DNA of 64,000 nucleotides, taken from the NCBI RefSeq assembly GCF_900110115.1, contig NZ_FOCM01000004.1, positions 310,001 to 374,000 on the forward strand, in the 5' to 3' direction. The translations under genes were made by a program, and so were the position numbers. The stretch is from Palleronia pelagia. GTDB taxonomy: Bacteria; Pseudomonadota; Alphaproteobacteria; Rhodobacterales; Rhodobacteraceae. A model generated the notes under the pieces. The model did no database searches and was not told the origin of the DNA. It saw only the letters and a program-made list of their open reading frames with translations. This document shows, piece by piece, positions 62,791-64,000 of the stretch (the first letter of the stretch is position 1; each line of letters starts with the position of its first letter).

Positions 62791-63766
62791 GGGGCCCTGC
62801 CTTGCCGGTCAGCAGTCCGACGATACCCCCGCGCGCGAACAGCACGACGCCCAGCAGGATCGCGCCCAGCCAGACGTGCCAGAAATCGGTCAGCCCCCCC
62901 AGCCAATGCTCCAGCGTCACGAACAGGCACGCGCCGATCACCGGCCCCGCCAGCCGCCCGACGCCGCCGAGGATCACCAGCACGATCAGCTCGCCCGACA
63001 GCTGCCAGCTGAACATCGCGGGAGACACGAAGCGGTTCAGATCGGCGTACAGCGCGCCGGCCAGCCCGGTGATCGCGCCCGAGATGACGAATGCCACCAG
63101 CTTGACCCGCGTGGGCGAGATCCCCACGGCCGCCACCCGCGCCGGGCTTTGCCGTGCGGCGTTCAGCGCCAGACCCAGCGGCGCCGATCGCAGCCGCGCC
63201 GACAACAGAAGCGCCAGTACCAGCGCCGCGAAGCACAGGCCGAAGAACTGCACCGGCACCAGCGTGTCGACGCCGGGAAAGCTGTTGCGCAGGTAGATCG
63301 GCAGGCCGTCCTCGCCCCCGTAGGCCGACCAAGAGATCGCGAAGTAGTAGAACATCTGCCCGAAGGCGAGCGTGATCATGATGAAGTAGACCCCGCCCGT
63401 GCGCAGTGACAGAAGCCCGATCACCCAGGCCGCAAGGGCCGAGACGCAGATGGCCACCAGCCAGATGACCGGCATGGACTTGGTGCCTTCGATGGTCAGC
63501 GCCCCCAGTTCCAGCGGCGTGTAGCTCTGCGCGTGGAAGGCGAGGATCCCCATGGCGTAGCCGCCAAGGCCGAAGAACGCCGCGTGGCCCAGGCTGACCA
63601 GCCCGCCGTAACCCAGCGCGATATTCAGCCCCGTGGCGGCCAGTGCAAGGATCGCCGCGCGCGTCGCCAGCGTGATGGTGAATATCTCGCCCAGGGCCCA
63701 CGCGCCCAGGGCGACGGCCAAAAGCCCGGCGACAGCGCCGATGGTGACGAGACGCTCGGGGATCAT
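62783..63766 (-). CDS. livM: Branched-chain amino acid ABC transporter permease LivM
   Basis: A 327-residue permease of the LivM type with about nine helices. LNIALGYGGLVSLGHAAFFGLGGY near residue 47 contains the GLVSLGHAAFFG signature; LGGVGRLAGPVIGA is the second one. Its start overlaps the livH stop. Confidence 0.92.
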   Translation of the reverse strand: MIPERLVTIGAVAGLLAVALGAWALGEIFTITLATRAAILALAATGLNIALGYGGLVSLGHAAFFGLGGYAMGILAFHAQSYTPLELGALTIEGTKSMPVIWLVAICVSALAAWVIGLLSLRTGGVYFIMITLAFGQMFYYFAISWSAYGGEDGLPIYLRNSFPGVDTLVPVQFFGLCFAALVLALLLSARLRSAPLGLALNAARQSPARVAAVGISPTRVKLVAFVISGAITGLAGALYADLNRFVSPAMFSWQLSGELIVLVILGGVGRLAGPVIGACLFVTLEHWLGGLTDFWHVWLGAILLGVVLFARGGIVGLLTGKAGPHV

Positions 63767-64000
63767 GCGGGCCGCGCGCCGCCGAAGAGGCCCGTGGGCT
63801 TCCAGACCAGCACGGCCCCCATGAGGATATAGATCAGCATCGACGCCAGCGCCGCGCCGGTCTGGGCGGCGGCCTCGGGCGCCATGGCGACCGACAGAAC
63901 CAGCGGCAGGAAGATGCCACCCAGCGTATCCGTCAGCCCCACCAGCAGCGCGCCGATGAAGGCGCCCTTGATGGACCCGATGCCGCCGATGACGATGGTG
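63763..64000 (-). CDS. livH: Branched-chain amino acid ABC transporter permease LivH, C-terminal part
   Basis: Only the last 78 or so codons are in the window. GGIGSIKGAFIGALLVGL is the conserved C-terminal permease signature of LivH (compare LivM's GGVGRLAG). It ends with a helix and WKPTGLFG, the usual end of LivH. Its TGA overlaps the livM start. The binding-protein gene should lie beyond the window. Confidence 0.9.
   Translation of the reverse strand, partial: TIVIGGIGSIKGAFIGALLVGLTDTLGGIFLPLVLSVAMAPEAAAQTGAALASMLIYILMGAVLVWKPTGLFGGARPA

Overview
The window looks like the chromosome of an alphaproteobacterium of the Rhodobacteraceae (Roseobacter group). It has high GC and compact operons with many ATGA/GTGA overlaps. 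It also has the family's characteristic content: TRAP and BMP-type transporters, the TauR/Tpa/Xsc/SoeABC taurine route, a Hint-domain protein, and a short GC-rich intergenic repeat carrying a GAGGTATTT core. This placement is inferred from gene content; no rRNA or tRNA gene is present. I see no CRISPR array, transposase, integrase or phage gene. No gene-free stretch exceeds 300 bases; the longest are 20969-21236 and 59006-59242, both divergent promoter regions.

Layout. 1-7.8 kb: the end of a xanthine dehydrogenase operon (xdhB, xdhC) runs directly into a BMP/nucleoside-type ABC importer (ATPase, permease, a 97-residue membrane protein, permease, binding protein), so it reads as a purine uptake and oxidation unit. 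7.8-12.7 kb: mixed genes (VWA protein, aldo/keto reductase, FAD oxidoreductase, small periplasmic protein, Hint protein, membrane protein). 12.6-17.7 kb: a dimethylglycine-dehydrogenase-like flavoprotein and a formylglycine-generating enzyme, divergent from a cytoplasmic type I sulfatase. 17.7-32.8 kb: a complete taurine system. TauABC imports taurine, Tpa makes sulfoacetaldehyde, Xsc gives sulfite and acetyl phosphate, AckA can use the acetyl phosphate, and SoeABC oxidises sulfite to sulfate. TauR, a MocR-type regulator, lies inside the cluster, and three promoter regions carry paired CTGG(A/C)C direct repeats exactly 23 bp apart.

32.8-45.8 kb: a galactoside island under an IclR regulator. 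It holds a sugar ABC importer, alpha-galactosidase (GH36), KDGal kinase, KDPGal aldolase, a lactonase, beta-galactosidase (GH42) and a mutarotase, i.e. the De Ley-Doudoroff route minus galactose dehydrogenase and galactonate dehydratase. 45.8-47.2 kb: an unusual hydrolase/membrane fusion. 47.2-55.9 kb: a catabolic unit (Fe-alcohol dehydrogenase, aldehyde dehydrogenase, glutamine-synthetase-like ligase, TRAP transporter, N-formylglutamate-amidohydrolase-like enzyme, RpiR regulator). I suggest it degrades an amino alcohol through gamma-glutamyl intermediates. 55.9-59.9 kb: a hybrid histidine kinase and a cysteine-free SUOX-fold periplasmic protein, divergent from a NarL-type response regulator, a possible new sensory module. 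59.9-64 kb: xylulokinase downstream of a Liv-type branched-chain amino acid importer that runs off the window.

Other points for a second look: a copy of the intergenic repeat lies in frame inside xdhB; an AT-rich double hairpin lies inside soeA; TauC carries an extra Ig-like periplasmic insert; three hairpins in a row separate the galactoside binding-protein gene from its permeases.
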